From Fasciolopsis buskii (Eukaryota > Platyhelminthes > Trematoda > Plagiorchiida > Fasciolidae): DNA of 64,000 bases. Below, piece after piece: positions 36,510-48,633 of the stretch. The stretch spans positions 69,414 through 133,413 of the forward strand of contig LUCM01009050.1 in assembly GCA_008360955.1 (NCBI GenBank), read 5' to 3'. The stretch's first letter is position 1. Each line of letters begins with the position of its first letter. A program made the translations under genes and the position numbers. The notes beneath the pieces were generated by a model. That model was not told where the DNA came from and searched no databases. It saw nothing but the letters and a program-made list of their open reading frames with translations.

Positions 36510-38300
36510 CTCCCAGGGGTCAACTTTGTGGCCGCTTCGGCTCCGTTGTGCCAAGATGCGCTGTTCCATCCATGTTCACGATTCGTTTTTTTTTCTCTTC
36601 ACATTACGGACTATTCGACTAAGCAGAAATTTTAGCTGTATGTATAATTTTCCATCCGAATCTTCAGCTAAACGGTTTGAGAAGTTATCACCTAAAGCTG
36701 GTGAAATGTTTTCTTTGGATCGGACATCAAATGTGTAGATGCGTATACACATGCGTATGCGCCACTGTTGTTAGACCTGCGCTAAACGGATGATCTGTGA
36801 CAATGTTTAACACTAGAATTGTCTATCTAGATTCAACTGTTATAGGTAAGTCTGAGCAATTCAAAAATCCCGTGGGTTCACAGATTCCGAAAAACTGACT
36901 TCCATTCATGCGATAGACAGACCAACGCTATCCTGTAAACGCTCACGGATTTGACTAGTCGAAGCTGGGACAGTTGCATTTTATCAATCGTGGGCGTCAT
37001 CAAAATAACGGCAATGTCAAAATTAAAGTTTATTTGCACTCTTCCTTTAATCATTGTGTCACTTTCTTCGCTGTTCCAACAAAATTTTCCTTCCGGTATG
37101 GACTAGCAACTTCTGAGTGGCATCAAATGATTATCACCAAACCATCATTTTGGTCCGTTGCTAAAACGCTGCCATTCATACCTACCCGTTGACTTTTGTA
37201 TAACGAGTCAAGCGTGTAGAAATATATCTTGAAGATCAACCATTTTTCATAATTCCTCATTCCAACTCTCTCGTTTTTGAATCATACCTGAAGAATGGCA
37301 CGCAATGTCCGATAAGGAGGACAAGGATAACTCTTTCTGAACGAAAAATGTTAGCTTTCACACCTTCTCACTCTGAAAGTTTTTTCACATGGATAATCGA
37401 TCACGTTGTTTCACGATCAGCAGTTCTTTCTATGGGCACATAAAAACGAATTTGTGGGTGATTGGAGAGTAACTGTTCATATCGTGCAGAATAGGACGAG
37501 AAGTACAAACAAATTTTGCACAATCAACTCACAACAGAAATCACAGTTCAGCAAATAGCACTCGAAGACTTAACCATGCACGGTCCACAAAACGGTATCT
37601 ACGTCACATCTCGTTTCATAGTATGATTTGCCCTAGTAGGGCTAACAAACGAGTAAAAAAATAAACTACCAGGCAATTAAGTGTATAGCAATTTTACTAA
37701 TTGGACGTGACTGAAAAAGGATTCACGATTCACTCTTACCGAGGTGGTATGAAACGAGCTGTATTCAAGATATTTTTCTTCACATTTCTCATCTGACTGT
37801 CTATTTATTGCAAAACATGGCCGGATGAGTTGGTACGTGTGATTTGTTACCGATGGAGCAACAAACTAGCCATCGGTTTTGAGTCCGTTAGGGTTACTGT
37901 ACACTGATCATAGGGGATTATGGGAGGATTTCCCCCCTACTGATGTACTCTCATGCATAATCACATTCGTGACATTGCCTCTTTCCTTCCTCCTGTATTA
38001 CCTCACAAAATACGCAATACAGCCCTTTCGATTGGATAGGCACAGTTGAAGAAAGTCAGACCGACTTCCCATAAACAAAAGCAATTGACGAATTTCTGAA
38101 ACACAGAACATCTGCTCCAATAGAAATGACACGTGAAAACTAACAGTACAGCCACAGATTAGCAGCAGTCCGCGAAATGCGAAACATTTTTACCGGCCTG
38201 CATTATTCCGTGGATTACTGCAATTTCAATGAGCGATTTGAAAGCAACGAGGTCGTTGTCTAACAGAAAAAAAAGATCGTGGAAGCTTTCGTGCACGTAG
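36510..38300. other. Intron of gene A, unassigned DNA
   Basis: Nothing supported was found. The plus frame at 36,974-37,192 is coding-like near its end but has no splice borders. Confidence 0.3.
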
Positions 38301-38309
38301 GCAGATCGA

Positions 38310-38510
38310 TCATTTTTGCTCTTCTAAATGGAACATAATTAAAACTGTATTCTGCTTAAGAAGAACTTTCTGCTGAACGGTGGAACACACCGAAAGACTT
38401 AACCTATTTGTTTTACTAAGATCACCATTCTCATTGAGAAGTAGTTCGTTGAGAAACAGAAAAAATCTATCTTTTCGGTAGTTCATTTTGTGGGGAAATA
38501 GTCGCTTCAT
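38310..38510 (-). CDS. Possible minus-strand small ORF or exon
   Basis: An ATG at 38,510 opens 66 codons (MKRLFPHKMNYRKDRFFLFL ... VLIMFHLEEQK). The composition is coding-like but Leu/Lys/Asn-heavy, as AT-rich chance frames also are. Donors at about 38,420 are weak. It could belong with the minus exon at 39,962-40,084. Confidence 0.25.
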   Translation of the reverse strand: MKRLFPHKMNYRKDRFFLFLNELLLNENGDLSKTNRLSLSVCSTVQQKVLLKQNTVLIMFHLEEQK

Positions 38511-39961
38511 AGTCAGTTCGGATTTTTCACGAAGTAATAATTTCAGCCAATTAATGAACGATTTCGATTAAAGTTTACTAGTTTGCACTGAACGTGGAGT
38601 GACATTTTTGGCAATTAGCATCTCCATATGTAGACATCTTTAATGGTCATTCCGTCTGAAATGCTAATGTCCCGCAATCCCATCAGAGACGGTGTCTTTT
38701 TTGCAAAATTTCAGCACAGTCTCTTTTTCGTACGGGTATGATAAAAATAAAAACTCCAAAACCTGAGAGGAAATTTCCGGCCAGTTTCATATCTTTGAAG
38801 GTTGCAAAATATGGTCACACTGTTCCTCATATGGATAGTGATCGTCACATGATTTCTCTCACCAATCCGCCTGGTGTTTAATTTCAATGTGGGAAGTGAG
38901 AATAGTTTAAGGGAGAAAAGCTCACGCGGTCGATATTACATGAACCGCGGGTAACTGAAAAAATTGTGTACTTATTATTCAGATTAGAAACGCTCAACAG
39001 CAGAAACATCTGTCTAATTAGTCGGGACTGTTTGAAGGAACTAACTGATCATCTTTTAGAAACTAGTCAACATGCTAATCAAAATTTACGCGTTGATTAA
39101 TCTGACAATTCCACAGCTGTGTAGCCTAGGGTTAGAAACATGAGGCCATGTGTTTACTTTTCATGGTGAAAGTCAAGGGTGAATTTTAAGAAATACAGTC
39201 CAGCCTGTAGAAATGAACGCAGGTGTAATGCTCTTGGCAATACAAGGAACCAAGTGTTAGTCTGGTGGCAGAATATCTGAATAAGTGTTTTCTAGAACAA
39301 AACTCCCTTCTTCTTTGTGTATCCACATTTCGAGTGTGGAAAAACATCGTTGATTTAGCTCCTGTCCTCAGCGCGCAGCGAGGCAGAAGGCTTCTAAAAT
39401 GATACCATATTCTATCATTTGCAGTAGATTTAGAAAAAGATTAGACATGGTGTGAACCAAACCAAAGTCCGAACAAATCGATAAACACTGCTGAACCAAT
39501 ACAAGAAACCGTTTATGTTAGGTTCAAGTTGTGTCGATTTTACCGTCACAGGTTAGAATAAGCATCTAGTAAGCAACGAAATGCAACGAAGAGTGGGGAA
39601 TTCCCGAATCACGGTAATACCAATGACTCCTGGTGACGGAATGGTTTTATCAGATAACGAAGCACTTATAAAGTAGCTTCAGATCTTTCCCTGGCTTTTA
39701 TGTCGGTGATCGAGTTCCTTGGCTTTGGGGCCTTCTGCTAGTTTAGTTGAGTTGGCATGATTCGTAAAGCGCTTAAATCACTGTAAAAAGCGTAAAGGCA
39801 CAAGGACCGTCAGGAGTGAGTATTCATCATTTTGTAGCCGGGTATTTATTCTGATACCTAACCCATGTCAGTTAGTTAAAAAGCCAAACGTGACATCATT
39901 TTTTATGCGTAAATGTATCTCTCCGTTCTTGTATTATAGCGGCAAACTTCTTAGTTCTTAC

Positions 39962-40084
39962 AAAACAGGAATAGGTATTTATTATATGGGCCTTTGTTTT
40001 GGAACCATTGAGATCTCCGACAGTGCTTTCTTCTGTAATCTCTAAAATTGCATTCCCACTAGCCGTTTTCTCAGCAAACATCAT
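39962..40084 (-). CDS. Candidate first exon of a minus-strand gene
   Basis: After an in-frame TGA the minus strand starts at ATG 40,084. It reads MMFAEKTASGNAILEITEES and continues through VGDLNGSKTKAHIINTYSCF to a gtaaga donor (41 codons, phase 0). Ignoring the donor, the frame runs 20 codons more to a stop. The even residue mix favours real coding. No partner exon with matching phase was confirmed and the product is unidentified. Confidence 0.4.
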
Positions 40085-40173
40085 CAAACATCAGTAGTGC
40101 ATGACACGGCACGTGCATTCACCTACAATACGTTTGACGCTTCTTGTGATGGCAAAGAAACTAATAATACCCC

Positions 40174-40204
40174 TTGAAAATTCCCACTGAGCACATTGAG
40201 AAAA
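40174..40204. repeat. 31-bp dispersed repeat, copy 1
   Basis: This 31-bp segment, centred on CCACTGAGCACATTGAGAAA, recurs at 62,666-62,696 in the same orientation with one mismatch. It lies about 60 bases before a SINE-like head. It may be a remnant of a shared longer repeat. Confidence 0.85.
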
Positions 40205-40261
40205 TAATCCACACTTACAGGAGATATGATGCCGTTTTACAATTGATTCGTCATTCAGTAT

Positions 40262-40372
40262 CAATATCCAGCCAGCGCAATAGCTAAAGCGTTCGAGTGA
40301 TAGTCGCTCGGGTTGGGTTCACGTTCCACTTCCACGGCGGTGGACATGCACTCATGATGATTCCTAGCAAAT
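40262..40372 (+). mobile_element. tRNA-derived SINE-like element, copy 4
   Basis: An A-box-like TAGCTAAAGCGTTCG (40,281-40,295) and a B-box-like GGTTCACGTTCC (40,316-40,327) are followed by GGACATGCACTCATGATGAT (from 40,342). Both the head and this body align by eye with the element at 1.86-2.0 kb in inverse orientation, so the two are members of one family. Confidence 0.6.
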
Positions 40373-40689
40373 AGGTGAAAAGTGCTTCTTTGATTTCCAT
40401 TGTCGCGCTGAATGTTGGTCAAGTATAACGAATCAGTTGGTAAATAAATAAATCCCGACTGTAGTAAGACCAGGAAACAAAACACTATGTGAGACTTTCC
40501 GGTACTCAAATGGTGTGTTTGTGATCTTCGATTGTGAGGCCCCTGCGCTCATTTCTCGAGAGCCCCAACCACTTCTCCCTTCGGTATTCTACTGGTGTTC
40601 GATATTTATCAAGTATCTCAACTTTTGTATGAATTGTACAACTGATTGAAAAACTCCAGCGTAACATTTTCACTTCTTGATTCTTGTAG

Positions 40690-40937
40690 AACGTTTGTAA
40701 TGCAAAAGATGATTCCACAGAAAACTCTGAGTTGAGTCATGAACCGGATACGAAAGTCAAAACCGCAAACAAATGCCGAAGTCCTCGGTCGGTCTATTCC
40801 AAAGGCAAAGTGGTCAAAAGCCAGCGCCAATTGTTTCTGGGCTGTCAAACCGGTAATATGCATCCAGCAATTTGCCAGAAACTGACCGCGACTTCCATAT
40901 CCGAACAGTTCAGGGTGATACACACGGGCTCAGTCTG
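40690..40937 (+). CDS. Gene A exon, Lys/Ser-rich with Cys
   Basis: The acceptor ttgattcttgtag and a consensus gtaagt donor bound 248 nt, phase 0 in and two bases out. The peptide NVCNAKDDSTENSELSHEPD continues through KCRSPRSVYSKGKVVKSQRQ and LFLGCQTGNMHPAICQK to ISEQFRVIHTGS. The basic RSPRSVYSKGK part resembles a phosphorylatable or localisation-type segment (inference). The opposite strand is also open, but without splice sites. No domain is recognised. Confidence 0.6.
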
Positions 40938-41262
40938 GTAAGTTTTGAGACTTTCCCGGTTATATGAGTTCACACATAGTACGATGTTGATATGAAACAT
41001 CCAGCTGACTCAATTTCACCCCAATGATCCGGGATCAGAGTTACGGCGAACTGAATATTCGTTTTTTGCATGTTTACCCCCTCCCCCCCCTAATCAGCTA
41101 CTGACACGGTCAGCAGGCGGTTAGTTTTTGAAACCATTTCAGATATTGAAGTCATTCATTAGGCTTATAGTCACAGAATGGGCGAGCACTACCATCTGAT
41201 AACTAATAAACTGAAAATGTGGTTCATTTGCACACGGGTAGCTGTTTATTCGATTGCATTAG

Positions 41263-41459
41263 GTGCTTGGAAGGATCAAGTTACTCGCAGTGTTGATAAT
41301 TGTAAACGGATTACCCGAACTGAGTTGAACTTACATGATCCTGATTCTGGTTTTCACTCTTCACTAACGGAAGACGAAAGTCTAGAACACTGTCAAAATG
41401 TCTCTTCAGGAAAGAATGCCCACCTCCAGTGGATTTGGGTGCAGCAGTTCCCATATTGA
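41263..41459 (+). CDS. Possible alternative exon with stop
   Basis: From ...attgcattag the frame GAWKDQVTRSVDNCKRITRT through LHDPDSGFHSSLTEDESLEH is open to a TGA. It is acidic and Ser-rich, like gene A. It needs one base from upstream, while the 40,690 exon supplies two, so it does not join directly. It may be an alternative terminal exon fed by another exon, or chance. Confidence 0.3.
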
Positions 41460-42384
41460 CGTTGTTGTTCAATTTTATGAATTCACAAGGAGACATTTAA
41501 ATCCTAGGCTTTGTACTGTTGTTGCATTGTCAAAGTCACTTCAGTTGTCAGAGCGATAGACGCGAGCATTCCAGTTCGCACAACATGAGACCAAAAGCTG
41601 TGCCATTGTATAGGTGTTCAGTAGTTCGTACATCGGATCTGCATCAGTTGTTCCTGTAGTAGATTCGTTCGGACTACGTGCTGCTGTCAGTTTATTTTCT
41701 GGTTCCAATCTAACCACGATTAGAGAACTCAGCAGGATGACATTTTCCAAGAACCATATATGATCACAGCAGGAAAAATAGTCGTTATTATTTGTTTGAA
41801 CATCCCCGGGGGAATGTTAGGTTGTTCATGAAAACACTGTAAAATAAGAAATCCTGCCCCGTTTCTCCGTAACTTCCGGTCGTCAAATGAAATTGGGGAT
41901 GAGATAATTAGACATTCGGATGAAAATATTTGCCTGACAGCTGTTGTCAGTCGTTCAAAAACTAATCTTTCACAACCAGGTGATTTTTCCGTCACTAGTT
42001 TCTCACAAGACCTGCGAGAACATTAGGCGTACAGTGGTTGAAAACTGCCCAATCACTAAGCCAGGCCCTGCATTCCTGATTCGAATGCGGTCCATGGGGT
42101 CGGGTAAATCTAACGGCAACTTTGTCTTCGGCAAGTCTGTCGTGACTGAGATTGGCTGATTGCGATCCAAACGTAGTTACCAAGTTAGGGAGAGTTAAAC
42201 TTATTCTAATGATAAACGTCAGCCCCGAGACCCGTTACTCCGTACATTCATTTATAACTGCTGATTATGAAATAGACTATCGACTGCCTTGTAATCCATC
42301 GTCGTATGCTGGACCTTACAATGTGTTCCGGGTGCTTCCTACATCTTTAGACTAGATGAAGATAAATCTATTTTCGTGGGAAAG

Positions 42385-42464
42385 GAGACAAAACTCAATT
42401 CGTTTTACTGAATTAAGAGAAAGAATGTGTGCAGCGCGACTAGCGCGTACAGATTCATTTCTAA
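42385..42464 (+). CDS. Gene A exon (candidate)
   Basis: Using the acceptor tttcgtgggaaag, the two bases left by 40,690-40,937 complete a Trp codon. The frame continues RQNSIRFTELRERMCAARLA-RTDSFL to a gtgggg donor, leaving one base. A later donor (gtatcg at 42,490) is the alternative end. The Arg-rich text is coding-like. The acceptor is weak. Confidence 0.4.
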
Positions 42465-42519
42465 GTGGGGACTTTGACAGTGAAAATAAGGTATCGCATC
42501 AATCCACGGTTTGCCCCAG

Positions 42520-42637
42520 AAATCATTCGTGTAAATTCTTCGCATTCAGTTCATTCATATTTGCCCGAATTTTCTTCATCCCAAGATATTTTGCCGACAA
42601 TCAATACAATAGATTCCCCTGATCTCTCGGATACCAG
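42520..42637 (+). CDS. Gene A exon after a 55-nt intron (candidate)
   Basis: The acceptor acggtttgccccag lies 55 bases after the preceding donor, and the phases agree (one base plus AA). The peptide IIRVNSSHSVHSYLPEFSSS-QDILPTINTIDSPDLSDT is Ser/Asp/Pro-rich, like the rest of gene A. It ends at CAG followed by gttact. If the donor is skipped the frame stops at 42,668, which could be the C-terminus. Confidence 0.42.
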
Positions 42638-42960
42638 GTTACTGAATTCAATATGGCATGTGTTCTAACCCGTCAGGTGGAATTCGAAACTCGCTAGATT
42701 GGCCTCCAAGACGCGTTTCGGTCCGTAACAAAGAGATTTCAGTTATTCACTTATCAGATTTTATTTGAATTAACCAAGCTGCGGGAAGCATGAAACTACA
42801 GCCTGGTGATAGTTTCGCATTCCGGGCCCACTGTGGATGTCTCAAAATTAAAGTTGAAGGTTTGGAATTCAAATCTCGTGATAAAAATAATTACAAGCGT
42901 CAATAAACCCGTTACGCACATGACCTTGACGACAAAATAAATGGGGTTCGTTTTTATTGT

Positions 42961-43053
42961 TAATGAAATAATGTTAATAACACGGCGTTGTTGGTAGATG
43001 CAATACGCCAACGTTTCGACTACCGTGGGCAGTCTTTCTCAAGCCAAGTTTTT
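42961..43053 (-). repeat. Palindromic hairpin element, copy 2 (single arm)
   Basis: This repeats the 4.05-4.2 kb element, read on the minus strand: a GACTGCC-CAC-GGTAGTC hairpin, then GAAACGTTGGCG and a GTTGTTGGTAGATG arm in inverse sense. The second arm is missing. Relative to copy 1 one hairpin base differs (A to G), giving a G-U pair, so the stem is kept. Confidence 0.6.
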
Positions 43054-43059
43054 TTCACG

Positions 43060-44770
43060 AACGTTCCAAAACATTCATGTTTTAATACTTAGGCGACTTC
43101 GAGTACCGGGAGATAGAGGTGAATTGGTTCACGATATCACAGAGTGCACTCGATTCAAGTGCATTCTTAACCTAGTCAGTAATAGGGTGCAAATTAGCTT
43201 TCACTGTGCAAAGTGGAAAGAATCAAGAGATGAAGCTGCCTAGTGGCTACTAAATATTTTTATCTCACCCAATTTGACTGGTTCTCTAACACTTCTCCAA
43301 ATGGTCGTGTTCCGATCAGTAATAATGCGCTGCACGAATAGATAGGGAGTAGCTTTTGAAGTCGAGGTAGACAAATGTTTAAGTAGAGTAGAAGCTAGTT
43401 GGGAGTGTCAAGAACTTAGTTAGGTCGTTGGAAAATCACTACTGAATGGCTAAAGTTTCAAGGTGGACAACAGAACAAGGTTGAAAATGCCTACCGGGAC
43501 GTCGTTGTCCACTGCTCTTTCCGAAGCCAGGTTTTATAGTTGCGCAATAGAAGTCAGCCCAATGACAATTGCCGGGATAAAGCCATGTTCATTCTACCGA
43601 ACTACTCTCTGGCAAAGCATAACCGTGCAGAAGAAAATTTTCCTTATTACACATGCTCCAAAGCTGAAGCCAATCAGTGTTTGAGCAGACCGGGTGCGAA
43701 TTACGTAATACGTTGAGTGGACCGATTTACCGAAGAAGAAAGAAAACTGTGGGCAAAATGAACTGATCTTTTTCCCCGATCCACTCAACCAATACGTTTG
43801 GTGACAAACTGAGCGAAGTGGCCGTCTAGTTGGTAAATAGAATCCCGGGCTCTTTGAACGTGTTGGCAGTAGCTGATGCTGTTGATTTTCAATAGGTTCT
43901 CATCTCTCAACCTAAAAGTTCCATCATTATTCGCGGTCTAAATGCGAGGCACAGTATACAGAACCTTAAGGAGATTTCGATTTTAGAAACGGAGAACCAT
44001 GGTTATTCAGATGCTGAATCTGCCTTTCACTCCAGTAGGCGTTAGGTGCTCGGCCCAAATTGCGTGTACTCTTCCACACCAAAAGGTGGTTTGGTGACTA
44101 CAGTGCAACGCAACATTTGTCCCATGCCAGCTGAGTTACACGACCCGTGTAGACCAGGGGTAGATTTGGTTCACTTAGTTAGTTCTGCTATCGTAGCCAG
44201 TGTTTAAGAAAGAAAGGGTGTAATCAATCCGAACTTATTAAAAACTTGCATTCCTCTATTCACACATCGGTACATGGATGTAAAAATATCCCAAATCTTT
44301 TAAAACTGTGAGAGGGTTTGGTTCATCTGAACATTCCTTGACTTCGACTTGAGTACTAGGTCATGAATTGCGTTTAATCCTTGAATGTGAATAATAGATG
44401 AGTATTACTTACCCAAGTGCTGACGCTCGATCGCTGCTACTAAGAGTCAACGTAACCATTACCTTGAAGTTGATTAGGACAAGCCTTAAATACAGAACAT
44501 AAAAAATCGGGTATTATGGAGAAATGGAAAAGTTGGCCCAGTTTATTTCACACCAAAAAGATGACCACACGAGTTTCGACCGAACCGGTGGCTCAATGTT
44601 TGTCGTACACGTGATCCAGCTCTTTACAGTCACCAAATGAGAATAACGCGAATGAATAATTATTTTTTATGCAACTTTTATCCGCATGACAAATACGGTA
44701 ATTGTGGGTCTAATCCAGAAGATTGGGTTCTTTTTTATTCGTATTAACGAGCACCTTTTGCATTTGTGTC
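43060..44770. other. Unassigned DNA downstream of or within gene A
   Basis: There is no firm gene. A short segment at 43,475-43,530 has an acceptor (tggacaacag) and a donor (CCAG/gtttta) and is open in two frames. It is a possible extra exon. The plus frame at 43,463-43,684 is otherwise unsupported. Confidence 0.3.
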
Positions 44771-44773
44771 AAG

Positions 44774-44934
44774 GAATGTTTACCACCAATCATTGTATAG
44801 TTGCATATACTAACTCCAGACCAAACAACTTGGCTTATCCAACCCAGTCACAGTGCCCGTTGGTAAATAATGAACGGTACGACAAAACCTTAGATGAAAC
44901 TACAGACACAAATCAATCAAGTGAAAATCAATAG
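44774..44934 (+). CDS. Candidate terminal exon, possibly gene A
   Basis: After the acceptor gcatttgtgtcaag the frame MFTTNHCIVAYTNSRPNNLA through NNERYDKTLDETTDTNQSSE ends at a TAG. The acidic, Asn/Gln/Thr-rich tail looks like a natural C-terminus. It needs one base from upstream and the last gene A exon found leaves two, so an exon is missing or this is another gene. Confidence 0.38.
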
Positions 44935-45450
44935 GCACAAGTTCGATCATTTGAGCACGCAGATACCAATGCAAGCCAGACGATGGTGGTGATTATCGAT
45001 CGGTCCGTCATAAACAGCACAAAATCACATCTGATAAATCAATGCAATTTCAGTTAGAGCAGAGGTAACCCTAGATTCTTCATTATATAAGGTGTTATTT
45101 TTTGAATATCACTTAGCTGACATTTTCACCCAACTGGAAAGTAATCAATGGAGAATGTACCACGAAAAATTGGGTTATCTGCCGTTTTTCTATCAAATGT
45201 CTCTTTCATAGCCCTTGGTATAGGCAAAAGTTTCATTCGATTTCTCACCAGTTCTCTTTAACTAAATGGTAATTTGAGTTAACCATTAATTTTTCTTCAG
45301 CAGTAGCGCTCTGTTAGAACAAGAAATTTTTAAAAAGGCTCTGATTAGAATTACTCTCACTTTCCTTTTTTTATATAGTAAGTAAAAAAATATATTTCCT
45401 GCACATCAAAATGTGCATTCAAAATGCGTCTATCATGCTTTGCTTAAACA

Positions 45451-45657
45451 TTAATAGTATTCAAATGTCCATTTATTTCCTGTCCTATTTCCGCTGAAAG
45501 CATGTTGCTTTATCTGCGACTGATTCAAGAATCTTGTGATAGACAGGGCGGAACGATAAGCGATCGCTTTATCCCAACGACCGCTAAAGTCGTCATCGAG
45601 GATCCGGGATGCATTCGGCCCAAAACGGGTCCAAAGATCCGGGGCGATAAATATTTC
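45451..45657 (-). CDS. Gene B, last exon
   Basis: Minus strand. After the acceptor gatttgttaggtcag, 68 codons run to a TAA: EIFIAPDLWTRFGPNASRIL and DDDFSGRWDKAIAYRSALSI, then TRFLNQSQIKQHAFSGNRTG. It contains Asn-x-Ser/Thr sites (NAS, NQS, NRT). The mix of aromatic and acidic residues is clearly coding-like. The phase-0 entry matches the 48,040 exon. The protein family is not recognised. Confidence 0.48.
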   Translation of the reverse strand, partial: EIFIAPDLWTRFGPNASRILDDDFSGRWDKAIAYRSALSITRFLNQSQIKQHAFSGNRTGNKWTFEYY

Positions 45658-45699
45658 CTGACCTAACAAATCAAAAAGTGTATTGCCACTAGTCACTTT

Positions 45700-48030
45700 T
45701 GCTGGTGCTCATCTATCTGACTAGTGTCTCCGAAATGTTCAATCGAATTACAACACGGAAATGTGCAATTCTGAGCACGATACGATTATGAGTAAAATAA
45801 GGTTTCGAAACTAGTCGGACATTCTGGATAAGGTTCATATTGACTTCCGTTCAAAATTCATGGGTCTACCGTGACTGATTTGAACACATTACAAATATGA
45901 CTAAGACTGTCATCCATTTAATTAAAATGTATTCGTCGTTCTCGAGTATATGGAAGCACAGGTGAGAATAGTATGGTCTAAAAACTAAAAAACAGATAAG
46001 AAAAGTAAACAACTTGGATTATTTTTGCAAATTATTTTAGTTCGGTCACCTGATTATTTTTTATAGCTTACACATAGGAATTGATATACTCCCTTGGAAG
46101 CTTAATCACAACTACCGAGAATTTAAACCCGAGGAGCTGCACTAAAACAATCATGGGACTTCCCATGGGTCTGAAATCCTTCTGTGGGTACATTAGCCTT
46201 CTGGATCTGCGCGAAATCAGTAATCTAGGCTGGAGCTTTTCTAAATGTTTACACCACAGCTTTGCTCCTCTCTCACCTAGACAAGTAGACTCGCGACCAC
46301 TGAATTAATAAAATTATGAATTGCGAGCTTATACTTATAAAAGTTGTCATCAAGCATATATTTGCGCGTTCGTATCTTGTACGAGACAAATCTCCGACTT
46401 TCGGTCTCTGAAGCATTTGGTCATACACGGTAACCGCTAAGTTCCGTTCGACCGTCTTTCCAGTGTGAAATCACGTGAACTACATCGTGTTACCCAGAAG
46501 TCAAATGAAACCTAATAACCTAAATTATTTTACTCCACTCAGATTTATTTAAGTCCTTCAAAGACAAATATCGTACCTTTTCGGTTCCTGTCACTAAGAT
46601 AAATATTACTTAACCTATTTGTACTTCCCATTTACTGAATTTTCAACCATTACGCGGAGCCAAAAGAGGATGTTATGCGCAGCCTGACATTAAATAGTTT
46701 CATCAGTTTCTGTTCTTTTTGAAAACAAAAGTGTTGTTAGCCTTTTTCTGATTCCAAATCGACTATAATTATCTACGTTTGTCGGTATCGATTTTTCTGT
46801 AGTTAAGAAAACCTAAGCATATATAGCAACTAGCAAAGTTGTCAAGCATATGAGAAAAATCAATAGATATTCCGAGAAAAAATGCGCATTCCCTTCTGTT
46901 ATCACCCTAGTTACGGCAAAATTTGTTGTATGGTCTTATTCGATATGGCCTCACAGTGGTTCTTCTTTTCATCCGGTAGAACAATGGAAACTTGCTTTTG
47001 TTTAGGGGATATTGATTTGACATCAATTAAAAAATTGTTTGATATGCCAATCACAACAAAGTATTGAGTTGATCAGTAGCCAAGTAAACATTAAAATACC
47101 GGCTTCCAATCAGGGCTGCAATCCAGTGTTATCGCTAATTTCATGGCTGGTCTATTGCCTGATTTCATTTGAAATTGTCTCATTTCAGACATTTAGGATG
47201 AAAAGGCATCTTACATTTATTCGACGAGCAGAACTTCCCGTTGCTAGAGACGAGGAAGAAGCCTAATAGCTGAAATAGTATATTCCAGCCTCTTGTTCTA
47301 TCATGGTGCGTGAATGCCCTACTGAAAACCGGTCGATCGATTTGGTCACAAAATGAGATTCACAAAATGAACGGCTGATGTCTGTCATCTACATGCGGCC
47401 GATGGTACACGTTGATTACACAGCTGACCGTCTTATCGTATCAGTATCTTGGTCGTGCAAACCCTTCGGCAAAGGTCCATTTGTCTGGTTGAATGAAACA
47501 AACTATGGGGACTGGACGAATTACTATTTATGTAAATATATGCTTATATCTATGCATATATATATGTATATTCTAAAGTATTAGCATAAAAAATACAAAA
47601 TCGAATGTCGGCGACCAAACTATATTTTATCTAGCTGCAGATTGTTTATAAGACTCAGATAAACTTCTGAGTAAGGATAAACAGCCTCTTATCGTGTAAA
47701 ATATGAATTCAGTTTCTATCTGTCGTTTGGCAGTTCGTTTTGTTTTGTTCTGTGTAGAAATAATGTATACAGTGCACTCTGAACCCCAATCCGGGTGTTT
47801 ACTTCAGGCAACCTATTACTTCAACAGATGATTTCTACTTTCTGTGTAGGGTTGTAATCCTATTTTCCAGGACGCTTACTTAATTCGTACCTGGTGTAAG
47901 ATGCATAAAATTAGAAAAGGCAAACTGACCTGATTCTTTCGAATCCCATTTTATTTGCTCATTAAGTGCAGACTCCATTTTAAGGAGCGTGACAACAACA
48001 CAACGAAATATAATCGGTGATTGGTAATTG
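45700..48030. other. Gene B intron, unassigned DNA
   Basis: Plus-strand frames at 46,081-46,308, 46,882-47,067 and 47,378-47,584 lack splice support. The last (SWSCKPFGKGPFVWLNETNY) is the most coding-like. A TA-rich tract lies near 47,550-47,575. Confidence 0.3.
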
Positions 48031-48039
48031 TTCCTCTAC

Positions 48040-48159
48040 AAAATTAGACCGGCTGTCATTTATCTGCAACGCAAACGCCCAGACCCTTGAAGTGTCGTCA
48101 TTGAAGACTTCGAACCCGAATCCGTAGGTCGTATTAGCATTAATGTCTACACTGATACT
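48040..48159 (-). CDS. Gene B, penultimate exon
   Basis: A minus-strand exon of exactly 40 codons runs from catttgtcgcag to a gtagag donor, phase 0 at both ends. The peptide SISVDINANTTYGFGFEVFN continues DDTSRVWAFALQINDSRSNF. Alternating hydrophobics (beta-strand-like) and N-x-S/T sites fit a folded extracellular or lumenal domain (inference). If the donor is skipped the frame stops at 47,980 after a Cys-rich tail. Confidence 0.42.
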
Positions 48160-48633
48160 CTGCGACAAATGATATATTTGGTTGACGCGTCTTAATTGTT
48201 ACAAATAAAAATTTAGGGGACCGGTATCCGTTGGTTTGTTCGCGCTGAAAACGGTGAACACTGTTCCACCAGGTCACTAATCTCATTTGGGAATCTGTTG
48301 TTGAATGAATAATTCGAAGTTCAGCGTCTGCCTACTAGGCGATTTTCTATCGTTTAACTACTTTTAGCCTTGTCTGTTTAGATTCACATTTCGGCAACCG
48401 TTTTTACAAACAACGGTAACTGGGACGATGATTAGTCTTCAAGCGCTAGAAAGTCCTCCAGATATGAGCACACAAGAAAAAAGTTTTACGGGCAGAACAC
48501 AACCGGCCAACCACAGTTTTCCTGGTTTACAGATCTCGAGCTTCGCTTTCAACTTCACCATTTTCTCTTCAGTATCATTTTTTCTGCATTCATCTTGAGT
48601 CTGCCTGGGCGGAAACACAGAAACGGAACTTAC

